This document shows positions 35,974-44,168 of a DNA stretch of 60,989 bases, piece by piece; position 1 is the first letter of the stretch; the number at the start of each line of letters is the position of its first letter. The position numbers were made by a program, and so were the translations under genes. The notes beneath the pieces were generated by a model, which did no database searches, was not told the origin of the DNA, and saw nothing but the letters and a program-made list of their open reading frames with translations. The stretch is from DATKZH01 sp964475955 (GTDB lineage Bacteria > Planctomycetota > Planctomycetia > Pirellulales > Thermoguttaceae), in NCBI GenBank assembly GCA_964475955.1, contig CAYYZY010000021.1, positions 1 through 60,989 of the forward strand. Direction: 5' to 3'.

Positions 35974-36391
35974 GGAAGATCCGCCGCACCTCTTGCCGGT
36001 CCGCTTTGCGGCAAGGCTTGGGCGAACCGGACCGATAGTCGTTCAGGAGGTGCTCGGCGAGCCTCTGGGCGGAACCCAGATGGGCATCCCGCTCCACATC
36101 GATTTCGGCGAACGACTCTGCCAGCGGCACCCAGCCCGCCTCGCCGGCCTCTCGCCCCGGGTCGCGATAGGCGGCGGCCAGGGGGTCTTCCCAGAGCCGC
36201 GCGTGGACCGCGTAGACCCCGGGCGGACTGGGGGGAGGTGGCACCTCGTAGCTGGCCGTCGAGGGCCGCGATGTTTCCAGCGGCGAGCGCGTGGTGTAAT
36301 ACCCGACAATCGCCAGAGCGACCACGATCAGGCCGGGCCACACGATGCCTGCGCGCCCGATCCCCTGCGAGGAGTCGGAATCCCCGTTCAT
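35873..36391 (-). CDS. Membrane-anchored protein, probable N-terminal part of a frameshifted gene
   Basis: 172 aa. AAGGGAG precedes ATG 36391. One transmembrane helix at about residues 13-32 (IVWPGLIVVALAIVGYYTT) is followed by a Pro-rich spacer and a soluble domain with VYAVHARLWEDPLAAA. A similar RLW[EQ]DP motif occurs in N-terminally anchored bacterial proteins of unknown function that continue well beyond this length. Here the frame stops in VRACPGR just after a strand-like MPVLLPV, and the next frame carries on with plausible sequence, so the protein is probably cut short by a frameshift. No partner or function can be named. Confidence 0.6.
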   Translation of the reverse strand: MNGDSDSSQGIGRAGIVWPGLIVVALAIVGYYTTRSPLETSRPSTASYEVPPPPSPPGVYAVHARLWEDPLAAAYRDPGREAGEAGWVPLAESFAEIDVERDAHLGSAQRLAEHLLNDYRSGSPKPCRKADRQEVRRIFRAIVEGVIGEDPSGNGRLLCMPVLLPVRACPGR

Positions 36392-37208
36392 CCCGGTCTC
36401 CCTTCGGAGAGGGGCCAACGTATAAGGATCAGACGGGGCGTTTGCGAGCCCCTCGACCATCTGCGCGTCGGGCGCGCAGACTGTTCGCCGTTCCGACGGA
36501 ACCTTGGTGGCGCAGACGGTCCTCTTGTGACCTGTCCACCATGAGAAGCCCCCAGAGCAGCCGCAGCAGAAAATCGCCCTTGCCCGCAACCGGCCCGAGA
36601 GCACCTCTACTCTACCATCAGACGGCCATGCACAAAAGTACCTAGAGCACCCAGACGGACGCGAACTGGTCTACGTTCGTTGGCCGGGCGTTCCGTCGTG
36701 CGCTGCCGACGGAGGCCGTCGCCCGACACGGTCGGGTGCGCCCGGGCCGCCCCGCAGAGGCATCGGCCGCTGGTCGGTTGAAGCATACTCCCGGTGGAGG
36801 GCCCCGGCCGAGAACCTGCCCCGGCGACCTCCCGAGACGACCTACCCCCTACATTGCGGGGACCCGGGAACGATCGCAGGACTCTTCCCGCGCGCTCGCC
36901 GCTGTCATCTCTGCGAGCCGGGGGTGACAAGATTTCGACCCGAGCGACGAATTAGGGGCGGATGCGTCGGCAAGCTTGCGGGACGCCCGCCGCTTGGCCC
37001 GTGCGGGAAAGCGGCAGGCCCGGCGTAGCCGAAAAGCGCTGGCCGACGGGGAACCTTTTTCCTTCGAGCCGCGTCCCAGTGTTCGAATTCGTCCCTCGAA
37101 TCGAGAGGCGGAATCGGAGGACCGACCTCGTGTCGGTGGGGCATAACCTACCGCGGGAGCGGGGCCCCTCAGACGTTTGCTCGGAACAGAGTGAGAGGCG
37201 CATGAAAC
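36392..37208. other. Gene-poor stretch between divergent genes
   Basis: About 815 bases between the minus-strand gene starting at 36391 and the plus-strand gene at 37209. I find no coding frame with a ribosome site or motif, no tRNA-like cloverleaf and no repeat family shared with the rest of the window. It should contain the promoters for both flanking genes, but no consensus hexamer pair stands out. Confidence 0.5.
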
Positions 37209-38447
37209 ATGACTTCCCAGTCATCGGAGGTGGCCCTGTGCGCCGCTCAGGCGCGGGGGCCGAATGGGAGGGCTTGGGGGCGTCGGCAGGGCGGGTTCGT
37301 TGAGTTGGCCACGGCGACGCTCCAGGCACTGGTGGTGGTCACGGTGGCCGCGGCGATCTTGCTCCTCCTATGGTCGGCGAGGTTCGCCGCCGGAACCGAG
37401 GAACCAGTTTTCGAGCCACTCGACCGAGCCCGTCGCGAGGTGGTCTCCCCTTATCAGCGAGTCCGCGCCTGCCAGTTGAGGGTGGGAGGCAGCCCTTCCG
37501 TTTCGATGCCGGCCGAGGCCGACTTGCCCCTGCGGCCGGGCAAAACGTACGTGGTTCGCCTCAAGGGAGGCTTCTCGGCGGTGCTCGCGCCGAACGAGCG
37601 TGACATCGAAGGACTCCCCCACCCGGCCTACGCCTTTGAGACCGTCACCCGCCACACCGTCGAAACCAACGACGGCGAGCGGATGGTCGCCCGGGTGCAC
37701 TTCGACGAAGCGAGGACGGCCAAGCTCCTATCGGCTTCCCAGAGGTTCGAGGTCGACCTCGGTCCGCCGGGCGCTCCCTTGCTCGCGTGCCTCGATGCCG
37801 TGGCCCCGACGGAGGGGATTGCCCTGGTCGAGCCCGGCCTCGTGGCCCGCGCCCTGCTTGGCCCTACGGCGCAGACGGCCGCACGCAGTCCAACGGACCG
37901 GGCGTTCGTAGAGACCGACTCGCTGACCGGCAAGACGGTTCGCATCACGTACCGGGCGGGAGAGGGGGTCGAATCGATCCAGCCGCTCGGATGTCCGCTG
38001 AGCCTTTGGGAAGCGACGGTCCTGTGCCGGACGGCCGTATTGTCGCGCGGGTTGCCCTTGCCCGCCCTGCCGGAGGGCGCCGCGCCCGAGGCCCCCTGCA
38101 CGATGGACGCGCGATGGCTCCTGGCTTGCCTCGATCCCGCGCACCGGGGGGTGTCTCAGTGCGAAGTGACGCTTCGCGCGTGTCACGAAGGTGCGCGGCA
38201 AGATCGGCGATGCTGCACGCTTCGGATCGAAGCCGCTCTATTGGAGGTGGCCGGCGGAGGCCGCAGTGTCGCGCTCGTTCGGCCTTCGGGAACGCTTCAG
38301 TTCAATGTCGCGGCGGGCTACGTCGAGTCGGGTCGCGTTCGGTGGACGATCGACGAGGCCGACTTCGACGGATCGCGGCTGTTGTTCGAGGCATATTTCC
38401 GCGAACCGCCGGTTGTCGCGGTCGACTACTCCTGCTTGGTTCTCTAG
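37209..38447 (+). CDS. Membrane-anchored protein of unknown function
   Basis: 412 aa. A hydrophilic 30-residue start leads to one transmembrane helix (about 36-57, LQALVVVTVAAAILLLLWSA); the rest is probably periplasmic and mixed alpha/beta, with several Cys residues late in the chain (CEVTLRACHEG, DRRCCTL) that may form disulphides. I do not recognise a family. GAGAGG lies 13 bases ahead of ATG 37209. The peptidase-like gene starts 13 bases after its stop, so the two form a unit. Confidence 0.7.
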   Translation: MTSQSSEVALCAAQARGPNGRAWGRRQGGFVELATATLQALVVVTVAAAILLLLWSARFAAGTEEPVFEPLDRARREVVSPYQRVRACQLRVGGSPSVSMPAEADLPLRPGKTYVVRLKGGFSAVLAPNERDIEGLPHPAYAFETVTRHTVETNDGERMVARVHFDEARTAKLLSASQRFEVDLGPPGAPLLACLDAVAPTEGIALVEPGLVARALLGPTAQTAARSPTDRAFVETDSLTGKTVRITYRAGEGVESIQPLGCPLSLWEATVLCRTAVLSRGLPLPALPEGAAPEAPCTMDARWLLACLDPAHRGVSQCEVTLRACHEGARQDRRCCTLRIEAALLEVAGGGRSVALVRPSGTLQFNVAAGYVESGRVRWTIDEADFDGSRLLFEAYFREPPVVAVDYSCLVL

Positions 38448-38460
38448 GGAGCAGGGCACC

Positions 38461-39732
38461 ATGGGAGACCTGGCGACCGGGGCCGCGATCGTGATCGGCG
38501 TCTCGTTCGCGTTGGTGCGTGTCGGCCTCTCCGTCGAGCGACGATGCCGCAGGAGTACGGCCAACGGCATCGCCTTGTTCTCGGTCGCCGCGGTCTTTCT
38601 TTACGGATGGCTTGTCCACGGTCGACTGGTCCTGGCCCGGCTCGTGCCCGTCGCCAACGTGGTCGTATTATGCAACGTGATCCCACTCGGAGCCGGGCTG
38701 GTGATCGGAATCGTGTTGGCTCGCCGGTCGATACCGCGCTGGCGCCGTGTGGCCGTGGCGTCTCTCCTGGGCGCTCTGGCCGGATACGCGCTGCTGGCCG
38801 ACGTGGTGGGACGCTGCCCGAAGGCCGGGTCGCCGCGATACGAGCAGGGGCTCTGTTTGCAGACCAGCCCGGCCTCGTGCAGCGCCTGCTGCGCGGCCTC
38901 GCTGTTGCAACTCCACGGGATTCCGGCCAGCGAGAAGGAGATGATCCGCTTGTGCCTGACACGGCACTACGGCACGCCCCCTTTGGGGCTCTACCGGGGA
39001 CTCAAACTCAAGACCCGCGGCACTGCCTGGGACGTCGAGGTGTTCCACGGCTCGCCGGGAGATCTCCGGCAGGCCAACGGGTGGCCCGCGATTCTGATGG
39101 TCCGGCTGGTGAGCGGATATCGCGGCCCGGCCGGCAGCGAAGCCTACGGCGAGGGCCCGAAGCGTCCGATGGGGCATGCCGTCCTGCTCTGCGCGGTAAC
39201 GGAAAACGGCAACGCGCTCATCGTGGACCCGGCCGAAGGCGTGACGCTCAGGCCCGTCGCCATCCTCGAAAGGGTATGGGCCGGCGAAGGGCTTCGGCTC
39301 ACGCGACGCCGCACTCCAAGAGACGCGGAGGTCGGACCTAAACCACCGTGCGCGATTCCGCGGCGCGCGGAATGCGGCTGTAGGGAACGGCCTCTGTGCC
39401 GTTCCGGACCTCTGGTGCATGCGCAATCGCCGCGGAGGACGTTCCCTACAGTGGGTGTCGCAAAATCGCGCACGGTCATTCAGCCCGCACCGCCTGACAC
39501 TTCACCGCCGCGCGTGCCTGCCGGCCCCTCAGTGCCGGCGAGCGGCATCGCGGGCGTGCCCTCCTGCGCGGCGGCGGCCGGAGCGGCCTGCTCGCGCGGC
39601 TGGTCCGCCTTGACCTCGTGGTATTCCTGCTCGGCGTTCACCTGCCAGACGTTCGTCTTGTCGGTGCGGCCCTCGAGGACGTTGTCGACCGCGACCATGG
39701 CCGTGAGCATCGAGTGGTCCATGTTGTTGTAG
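38461..39732 (+). CDS. Membrane-linked C39-like cysteine peptidase, with aberrant C-terminal run-on
   Basis: 423 aa as it stands. About four transmembrane helices fill residues 5-120. A C39-like papain-fold domain follows: LQTSPASCSACCAASLL (Gln plus candidate Cys), GHAVLLCAV (His) and NALIVDPAEG (Asp/Asn), the residue order of bacteriocin-processing peptidases. The natural end appears to be near residue 290 (about 39330). Beyond that, the frame runs without a stop through the repeat element at 39346-39475 and then 253 bases antisense to the FAD oxidoreductase gene, giving a basic tail that looks non-native. An element insertion at the 3' end, or a frameshift that hides the TAA near 39340, would explain it. 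GGGAGCAGG precedes ATG 38461. Confidence 0.65.
   Translation: MGDLATGAAIVIGVSFALVRVGLSVERRCRRSTANGIALFSVAAVFLYGWLVHGRLVLARLVPVANVVVLCNVIPLGAGLVIGIVLARRSIPRWRRVAVASLLGALAGYALLADVVGRCPKAGSPRYEQGLCLQTSPASCSACCAASLLQLHGIPASEKEMIRLCLTRHYGTPPLGLYRGLKLKTRGTAWDVEVFHGSPGDLRQANGWPAILMVRLVSGYRGPAGSEAYGEGPKRPMGHAVLLCAVTENGNALIVDPAEGVTLRPVAILERVWAGEGLRLTRRRTPRDAEVGPKPPCAIPRRAECGCRERPLCRSGPLVHAQSPRRTFPTVGVAKSRTVIQPAPPDTSPPRVPAGPSVPASGIAGVPSCAAAAGAACSRGWSALTSWYSCSAFTCQTFVLSVRPSRTLSTATMAVSIEWSMLL
39346..39475. mobile_element. MITE-like element, family D (complete copy)
   Basis: 130 bases with perfect 12-base terminal inverted repeats, CCGTGCGCGATT (39346-39357) and AATCGCGCACGG (39464-39475), and a second perfect 12-base inverted pair inside, CTGTAGGGAACG (39378-39389) and CGTTCCCTACAG (39440-39451). 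No coding capacity. Partial copies or solo ends are at 34-45, 13334-13384, about 28477 and possibly 55924. It lies between convergent genes and ends five bases before the stop codon of the minus-strand gene. Confidence 0.75.
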
Positions 39733-41177
39733 CGGTGCATGCCGTTGCGGCCGATGAGGAACAGGTTCTCGAACCGGTCGATCCACGCCTGCAATTGGTC
39801 GAATCGGTCGTACGTGCCGAAGTAGGCAGGGTAGGCCTTGGGCATCCGGATCACCGTGCCGTCGCGCACGGCGTTCGGCGCGAGGATGCCGATCTTGACC
39901 AGCTCCTCGGAGGCCAGGTCGATCAGCTCCCGGTCGGGGCGCACCCACAGGTCGTCGTGCTCGTCGGCGAAGTATTCCGTACCGATCCAGACCTTGGAGG
40001 GATCGGCCACCAGGTAGGGGCTCCAGTTGTTGAAGATCTGGAGCCGGCCCACGCGCACGTCGGGCTCCTGGATGTAGATCCAGTTGTCGCGAATCAGCCC
40101 GCCCTCGGCGCCCGGCTCCCGGGCCTTCAGCCCGTCGACCAAAAGGCCCACCGTGATGAAGTCGCGATAGACGAGGCCCTCGTTGATTCGTCGCAGGTCG
40201 TCCGGCGGCGGGGTCGACAGCGATCGCACCAACTGCTGGACCGGCATGGTCGAGAAGAAGTAGTCGGCCGGGAACCGGTGCGACCGCCCGGTGACCGTAT
40301 CGACCGCCTCGACGCCCACCACCCGGCTGCCGGCCACCTCGACGCGGCGGACTTCCATGTTCGTCAGCACCTGGCCGCCCAGCGCCTCGACCTGGCCGGC
40401 CACGTGCTCCCACATCTGCCCGGGGCCGTGCTTCGGGTAGAGGAACTGCTCGATCAGCGACGTCTCCGTGCCCTTCTGGTTGCCGCCCGAGGTGAACGGC
40501 TTACGCAGCGCGTGCCAGATCGCCTTGGTGACCGAGAGCCCCTTGATCCGCTGGGCGCCCCACTCGGCGCCGATCTCGGAGCAGGGCCGCCCCCACACCT
40601 TCTCCGTGTACGACTCGAAGAACGTGTGGTACAGCTCCCGCCCGAAACGGTTGATGAAGAAATCCTCCAGGCTTTCAACGTTGCGGATCGGCAGGAGCGT
40701 GCTCCGGACGTAGCTGAGCCCGATCTTCGCTACGCGCAGCAGCCCGAGCTTTTTGAGCGTGTCGACGCTCAGCCGAATCGGGTAGTCGAAGAAGTTCCGC
40801 TGGTAGAAGATCCGCGAGCGACGCCGGCGCAGGAGCATCACCTCGTCGGCGTGTTCCGGGTCGGGCCCCGCGGGCGCAGGCTCCGCGGCTTCCGGCTGCG
40901 ATCCCGGCCGGCCGCGGGCGAACCGGCTCTCTCGGGCGGCGGCCTCCAGCGGCATGCGCTGGAGCCACCAGTCCATCACGCGATCCGACTTGGAGAAGAA
41001 GCGGTGCCCGCCGATGTCGATCCGGTTGCCCCGGTAGTTGACCGTCTGCGACAGCCCGCCCAGCGCGCCGGTCTTCTCCAGCACCACCGGGCGCACGCCG
41101 GCCCGCTGGAGCAATTCGCATGCTGCGGTCAGGCCGGCCGGGCCGGCACCGATCACCACGGCCGTTTTCTCGTTCAT
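39480..41177 (-). CDS. FAD-dependent oxidoreductase (protoporphyrinogen-oxidase / amine-oxidase fold)
   Basis: 565 aa. N-terminal Rossmann fold VVIGAGPAGLTAACEL and the second FAD motif IDIGGHRFFS mark the amine-oxidase/HemY-like flavoprotein group. A 35-residue Pro/Glu/Ala insertion (about 88-110) and a 45-residue disordered C-terminal tail are peculiar. The late GRNGMHRYNNMDHSMLTAM segment closes the FAD site and matches members found in polysaccharide gene clusters, including UDP-galactopyranose-mutase-like enzymes; a role in heme synthesis is less likely in this context. ATG 41177 has GGAG at a good distance and lies 4 bases after the stop of the membrane protein gene, so they are coupled. 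Confidence 0.82.
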   Translation of the reverse strand: MNEKTAVVIGAGPAGLTAACELLQRAGVRPVVLEKTGALGGLSQTVNYRGNRIDIGGHRFFSKSDRVMDWWLQRMPLEAAARESRFARGRPGSQPEAAEPAPAGPDPEHADEVMLLRRRRSRIFYQRNFFDYPIRLSVDTLKKLGLLRVAKIGLSYVRSTLLPIRNVESLEDFFINRFGRELYHTFFESYTEKVWGRPCSEIGAEWGAQRIKGLSVTKAIWHALRKPFTSGGNQKGTETSLIEQFLYPKHGPGQMWEHVAGQVEALGGQVLTNMEVRRVEVAGSRVVGVEAVDTVTGRSHRFPADYFFSTMPVQQLVRSLSTPPPDDLRRINEGLVYRDFITVGLLVDGLKAREPGAEGGLIRDNWIYIQEPDVRVGRLQIFNNWSPYLVADPSKVWIGTEYFADEHDDLWVRPDRELIDLASEELVKIGILAPNAVRDGTVIRMPKAYPAYFGTYDRFDQLQAWIDRFENLFLIGRNGMHRYNNMDHSMLTAMVAVDNVLEGRTDKTNVWQVNAEQEYHEVKADQPREQAAPAAAAQEGTPAMPLAGTEGPAGTRGGEVSGGAG

Positions 41178-41181
41178 TTCG

Positions 41182-42717
41182 CTACTCCGCGGGGTTGCGG
41201 TTTTTGGCCACCTGGGAGGGTTGGGGGTGTTTCAGGTCGTCCGGCTCGGCGTCGCGGGAGAAGACGACGGCGACGGGGTCCTCGTGGAGGAGCCGAAACC
41301 GCTCGTCGAGTTTCAAGATGGCGGTCAGGGGCGTGCGACGCGGGACGACCACCAGCCGGGCTTCGGCCAGCTCCGGGTCGTCCTGCCATCCGGCGTCGCC
41401 TCGCAGCGTGAGGAAATTGCGGACCACGCGGTCCTCCCCGTGGACCATGGTCCGCCCATCGATATTGACCGGGATCTGCGGCAGGTGGAGGATCAAATAC
41501 CCACCCCACCCGAACGAGTTGAACATCGGGCCGGAATGCTCGCTGCGGGCGATGAAGTCGACGGCCTGGGCGGGGAACTCCTCGTCGACCTTCGCGCGCA
41601 GCCGGTCCTCGCTCATCCCAAGGCAAGCGACCAGCACGGCCGCCGCCACGCCGGCCGGCACGAGGCGGCCGATGAGCTTGTCGGACGCGGCTGGCCAGGC
41701 CTCCCGGCTGGGGCAGCAGTACGCCAGAATGCAGAGCCCCACGAGTAGCGCGAGCCAGGCGTCGCGCTGGGAGCGAAAACCCAGGTAGACGCCCAGCGCG
41801 AGAAGCATCACGAGGAGAAGTCGCGCCCTGCGGCGCCATCCCAGCGCGAAGGCCGCGCCCACGGTCGCCGCCAGGATGATCCAGTTCGCGGGAGAGCGGA
41901 ACGACATCGCCACCAGCTCCTGGATCACGCTCCAAAGCCGCGACTGCCCCAGCAACTGGGCCGCCACGAAGTAAAGGCGAACGTGATACGGCGTGAGCAA
42001 GGTGGCGCCCACGCAGAGGACGAAGACGAACAGCATCCACCGGAACGGGAGCCTGCGCGAATCGTCGTCGATCAGCCCGCGCGGGCATAGCGACGCCAAC
42101 AGCGGCTCGGCCACGGCCGCCCCCAGCACGACCAGGCCCAACACGAACTGGATGTGGGCGTTGGCCCAAAGGACGAACAGGGGAACGAGCCACAGGAGCA
42201 GGCGGCGATTCCCGGTTCGGCCCGCCGTCAACAGCAGGTCGAGCTCGAGAATGAAGAACAGGATGCTCAGCAGCCAGGGGCGGGGCGTGAGCATCGGCAT
42301 CAGCCCGAGCGTGGCCCCCAGCACGAGAATCACGTCGAGCGAGCCGGCCGGGCGCAGCCGCCGAATCAGGTGGTAGAAGGCGGTGAGGATCGCCACCGAA
42401 CCGAGGGCCGTGAACAGTAGCAGGCCGCGCAACCCGAGCGATCGGTAGAGCCCGTGCAGGATCAGCTCGGGGGCCCAACTGTAGGCGGTCCACGGCTTGC
42501 CCATGCCGTGCGACGAGAACGTGTCGACCGTCGGCAGGGCGCGGTGCTCGGCGATCCACTCGCCCGCCTTGACGTGCCACCACACGTCGGGGTCGTCGAT
42601 CGGGTTGCTCAGGAAGCACTTCAGCGCGGGAAGCGCCAGGGCCACGGCGACGATGGCCGCCGCGACGATCCGGCTTTCCGAAGCGGGTCTGACCGCGTCT
42701 GGCGTGGTGTCCGACAT
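41182..42717 (-). CDS. Polytopic membrane protein, GT-C-like
   Basis: 511 aa with about ten transmembrane helices. The first loop has DDPDVWWHVKAGEWIAE, a motif recurrent in large bacterial membrane proteins that look like GT-C glycosyltransferases, and the C-terminal soluble part has FGWGGYLILHLPQIPVNIDG, also recurrent in them. The function has not been demonstrated for this family as far as I know. It is directly upstream of the FAD oxidoreductase in one operon, suggesting a joint role in an envelope glycan or lipid-linked sugar. ATG 42717 is used because the signal-like region starts there; an extension to 42795 is less likely. Confidence 0.72.
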   Translation of the reverse strand: MSDTTPDAVRPASESRIVAAAIVAVALALPALKCFLSNPIDDPDVWWHVKAGEWIAEHRALPTVDTFSSHGMGKPWTAYSWAPELILHGLYRSLGLRGLLLFTALGSVAILTAFYHLIRRLRPAGSLDVILVLGATLGLMPMLTPRPWLLSILFFILELDLLLTAGRTGNRRLLLWLVPLFVLWANAHIQFVLGLVVLGAAVAEPLLASLCPRGLIDDDSRRLPFRWMLFVFVLCVGATLLTPYHVRLYFVAAQLLGQSRLWSVIQELVAMSFRSPANWIILAATVGAAFALGWRRRARLLLVMLLALGVYLGFRSQRDAWLALLVGLCILAYCCPSREAWPAASDKLIGRLVPAGVAAAVLVACLGMSEDRLRAKVDEEFPAQAVDFIARSEHSGPMFNSFGWGGYLILHLPQIPVNIDGRTMVHGEDRVVRNFLTLRGDAGWQDDPELAEARLVVVPRRTPLTAILKLDERFRLLHEDPVAVVFSRDAEPDDLKHPQPSQVAKNRNPAE

Positions 42718-42808
42718 GGCGAGGGATCTGGTAAAAACGGGCCGTATCGGGGCGCGCGGCGCGTTCGGCCGGGCCTCAACAACCATATAGCACACCCTGT
42801 GCGCCGCA

Positions 42809-42870
42809 GTGGCAGGGACTCCCCGTGTGCCGTCCGCCGGTTACGGCACGCGGAGCGTGCCTGCTAAAGC
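42809..42870. repeat. Inverted repeat of the GCAGGCAC family (E), copy 1
   Basis: GTGGCAGGGACTCCCCGTGT and the opposed GGCACGCGGAGCGTGCCTGC form a hairpin about 60 bases long around CCGTCCGCCGG. A second copy is at 51916-51972. It lies just upstream of the membrane protein gene start. Confidence 0.7.
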
Positions 42871-42899
42871 TCAGCGATTGACCACAGGGCAGGTCGTGT

Positions 42900-43027
42900 T
42901 CCGTACCTTAGCCCGGGGTTGCGAAGCTACCCCGGGTTCGAACACACCGACCCCCACTTACCCCAACGGGGTTGTGTCCGGAGCCCGGCTCGAAGCGACG
43001 CGACGCAACCCCTTCGGGGTAGACGGA
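42900..43027. repeat. GGGGTTGCGAAGCTACCCC repeat cluster (family F)
   Basis: A row of small hairpins on the theme CCCGGGGTTGCGAAGCTACC, CCCCAACGGGGTTGTGTC and GCGACGCAACCCCTTCGGGG. GGTTCGAAC at about 42938 mimics a tRNA T-loop but no cloverleaf forms. It fills most of the gap between the membrane protein and DUF362 genes. Confidence 0.7.
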
Positions 43028-43067
43028 CGATGTCGGATCCCGACCCCATTTACCGGCATCTCGCCGC

Positions 43068-44168
43068 TCAACCGCGGAAAGCCTTCATTTTCGGATGGTC
43101 CAAAAGCGCGAATTGCTGCGCGAGGCCTTCGATCGGCTCGCCGCGCTGGCGGACCCACAGTTGGCTGATCGGCCCCAGGCGCCCCGAGGCGGCGCGCAGG
43201 TAGGGAATCCGCCGCGGGTCGAAGCCCATCAGGCGCGCGGCCGTGGCGTCGGTGGCCGGCAGGTTGGTCCCCATCACCAGCACGTTCGTCCGTTTGGGGG
43301 TGCCCATGATCGGGCCGTCGCCCTCCATGCCGACAATTCCGTCGACGACGGCCAGTGCGGGCCGGACCGTGGCCGTCAGGTCGAGGATCGTCTGCGGAAT
43401 GCCGGCCATGTGCAGCACGTTCTTGGGCCATCCGTAGCAGACGCCCGGCATCACGCCGAACAGGTTCTTCATCGAAAGCGTGGCCCCGACCCAATGGTGC
43501 GTCTTCATCTTGGCCAGGGAGACGACCAGGTCGGCCCGCCGCAGGCTCCTGGGCAGGTAGAACTCGGCCATTCCGTTCGTTCCCAGCCGGTTGCCGGCGA
43601 GGAAGACGTCGTCGTGGTTGAGGTCGACGTATTCCAGCCCGGCCTCCTCGAGCATCGGCTCCATGCCCGACTGCTCGAGCACCAGCCGGGAGTCGCGGCA
43701 ATGCCCCTGCCCTTCGGCGACGAACACCTCGCGCGCGTCCCAGCGGCGGAACAGCTCGGCGGCGGCGCGGACCACCTCCGGATGCGTGTTGACGTGCGGC
43801 GACTCCATGCTGGGCTCGACGAGGTTGGGCTTCAACAGGACCGACTTGCCCCTGGCCCACCGGGCGTCGAGCCCCAGTTCTTTCAGGCCGTCGCGGAGGA
43901 TCGCTTCGAGGCGCTCGTCGTATCTTTGTGCCTTGACCACGGCCACGGCCGCGGATCGGAATCCCTCGTTCGCGTCCCAGAGCCACTTGGCGCCGGCCAC
44001 GCCGACAAACAGGCCGGCCCCCGCCATGAAGGCCCGGCGGCACAGCCCGGCCGGCGATACGTCGGGGGTCGAGACGGGCGCGTCGGCCGACGCGTTCGAC
44101 GGCGCCTCGGCTCCCTCAGGGTGCGCTCGGGCGGCTTCGTCGGGCGGCGGCGATACGTCGGTGTTCAT
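43068..44168 (-). CDS. Exported DUF362-family protein
   Basis: 366 aa. After a 45-residue Pro/Ala/Asp-rich lead comes a twin-arginine-type segment (CRRAFMAGAGLFVGVAGA), so it is probably Tat-exported with its cofactor. The body is DUF362: SVLLKPNLVEP, HPEVVRAAAELFRRW, MKTHHWVGATLSMKNLFGVMPG (His/Lys-rich core) and VVDGIVGMEGDGP. The Cys-rich ferredoxin tail found in some DUF362 proteins is absent. No reaction is established for the family. Its start ATG 44168 overlaps the stop of the upstream gene (TGATG), so the two are coupled. Confidence 0.82.
   Translation of the reverse strand: MNTDVSPPPDEAARAHPEGAEAPSNASADAPVSTPDVSPAGLCRRAFMAGAGLFVGVAGAKWLWDANEGFRSAAVAVVKAQRYDERLEAILRDGLKELGLDARWARGKSVLLKPNLVEPSMESPHVNTHPEVVRAAAELFRRWDAREVFVAEGQGHCRDSRLVLEQSGMEPMLEEAGLEYVDLNHDDVFLAGNRLGTNGMAEFYLPRSLRRADLVVSLAKMKTHHWVGATLSMKNLFGVMPGVCYGWPKNVLHMAGIPQTILDLTATVRPALAVVDGIVGMEGDGPIMGTPKRTNVLVMGTNLPATDATAARLMGFDPRRIPYLRAASGRLGPISQLWVRQRGEPIEGLAQQFALLDHPKMKAFRG

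Noticed and set aside
36962..37303. A 113-codon open frame before the gene at 37209
   Set aside because: It overlaps the start of the membrane protein gene, has no ribosome site and no recognisable sequence.
42930..42950. tRNA-like T-loop (GGTTCGAAC)
   Set aside because: No acceptor, D or anticodon stems can be drawn; it belongs to the GGGGTTGCGAAGC repeat cluster. The similar GGTTCGATCCC at about 15951 also fails.
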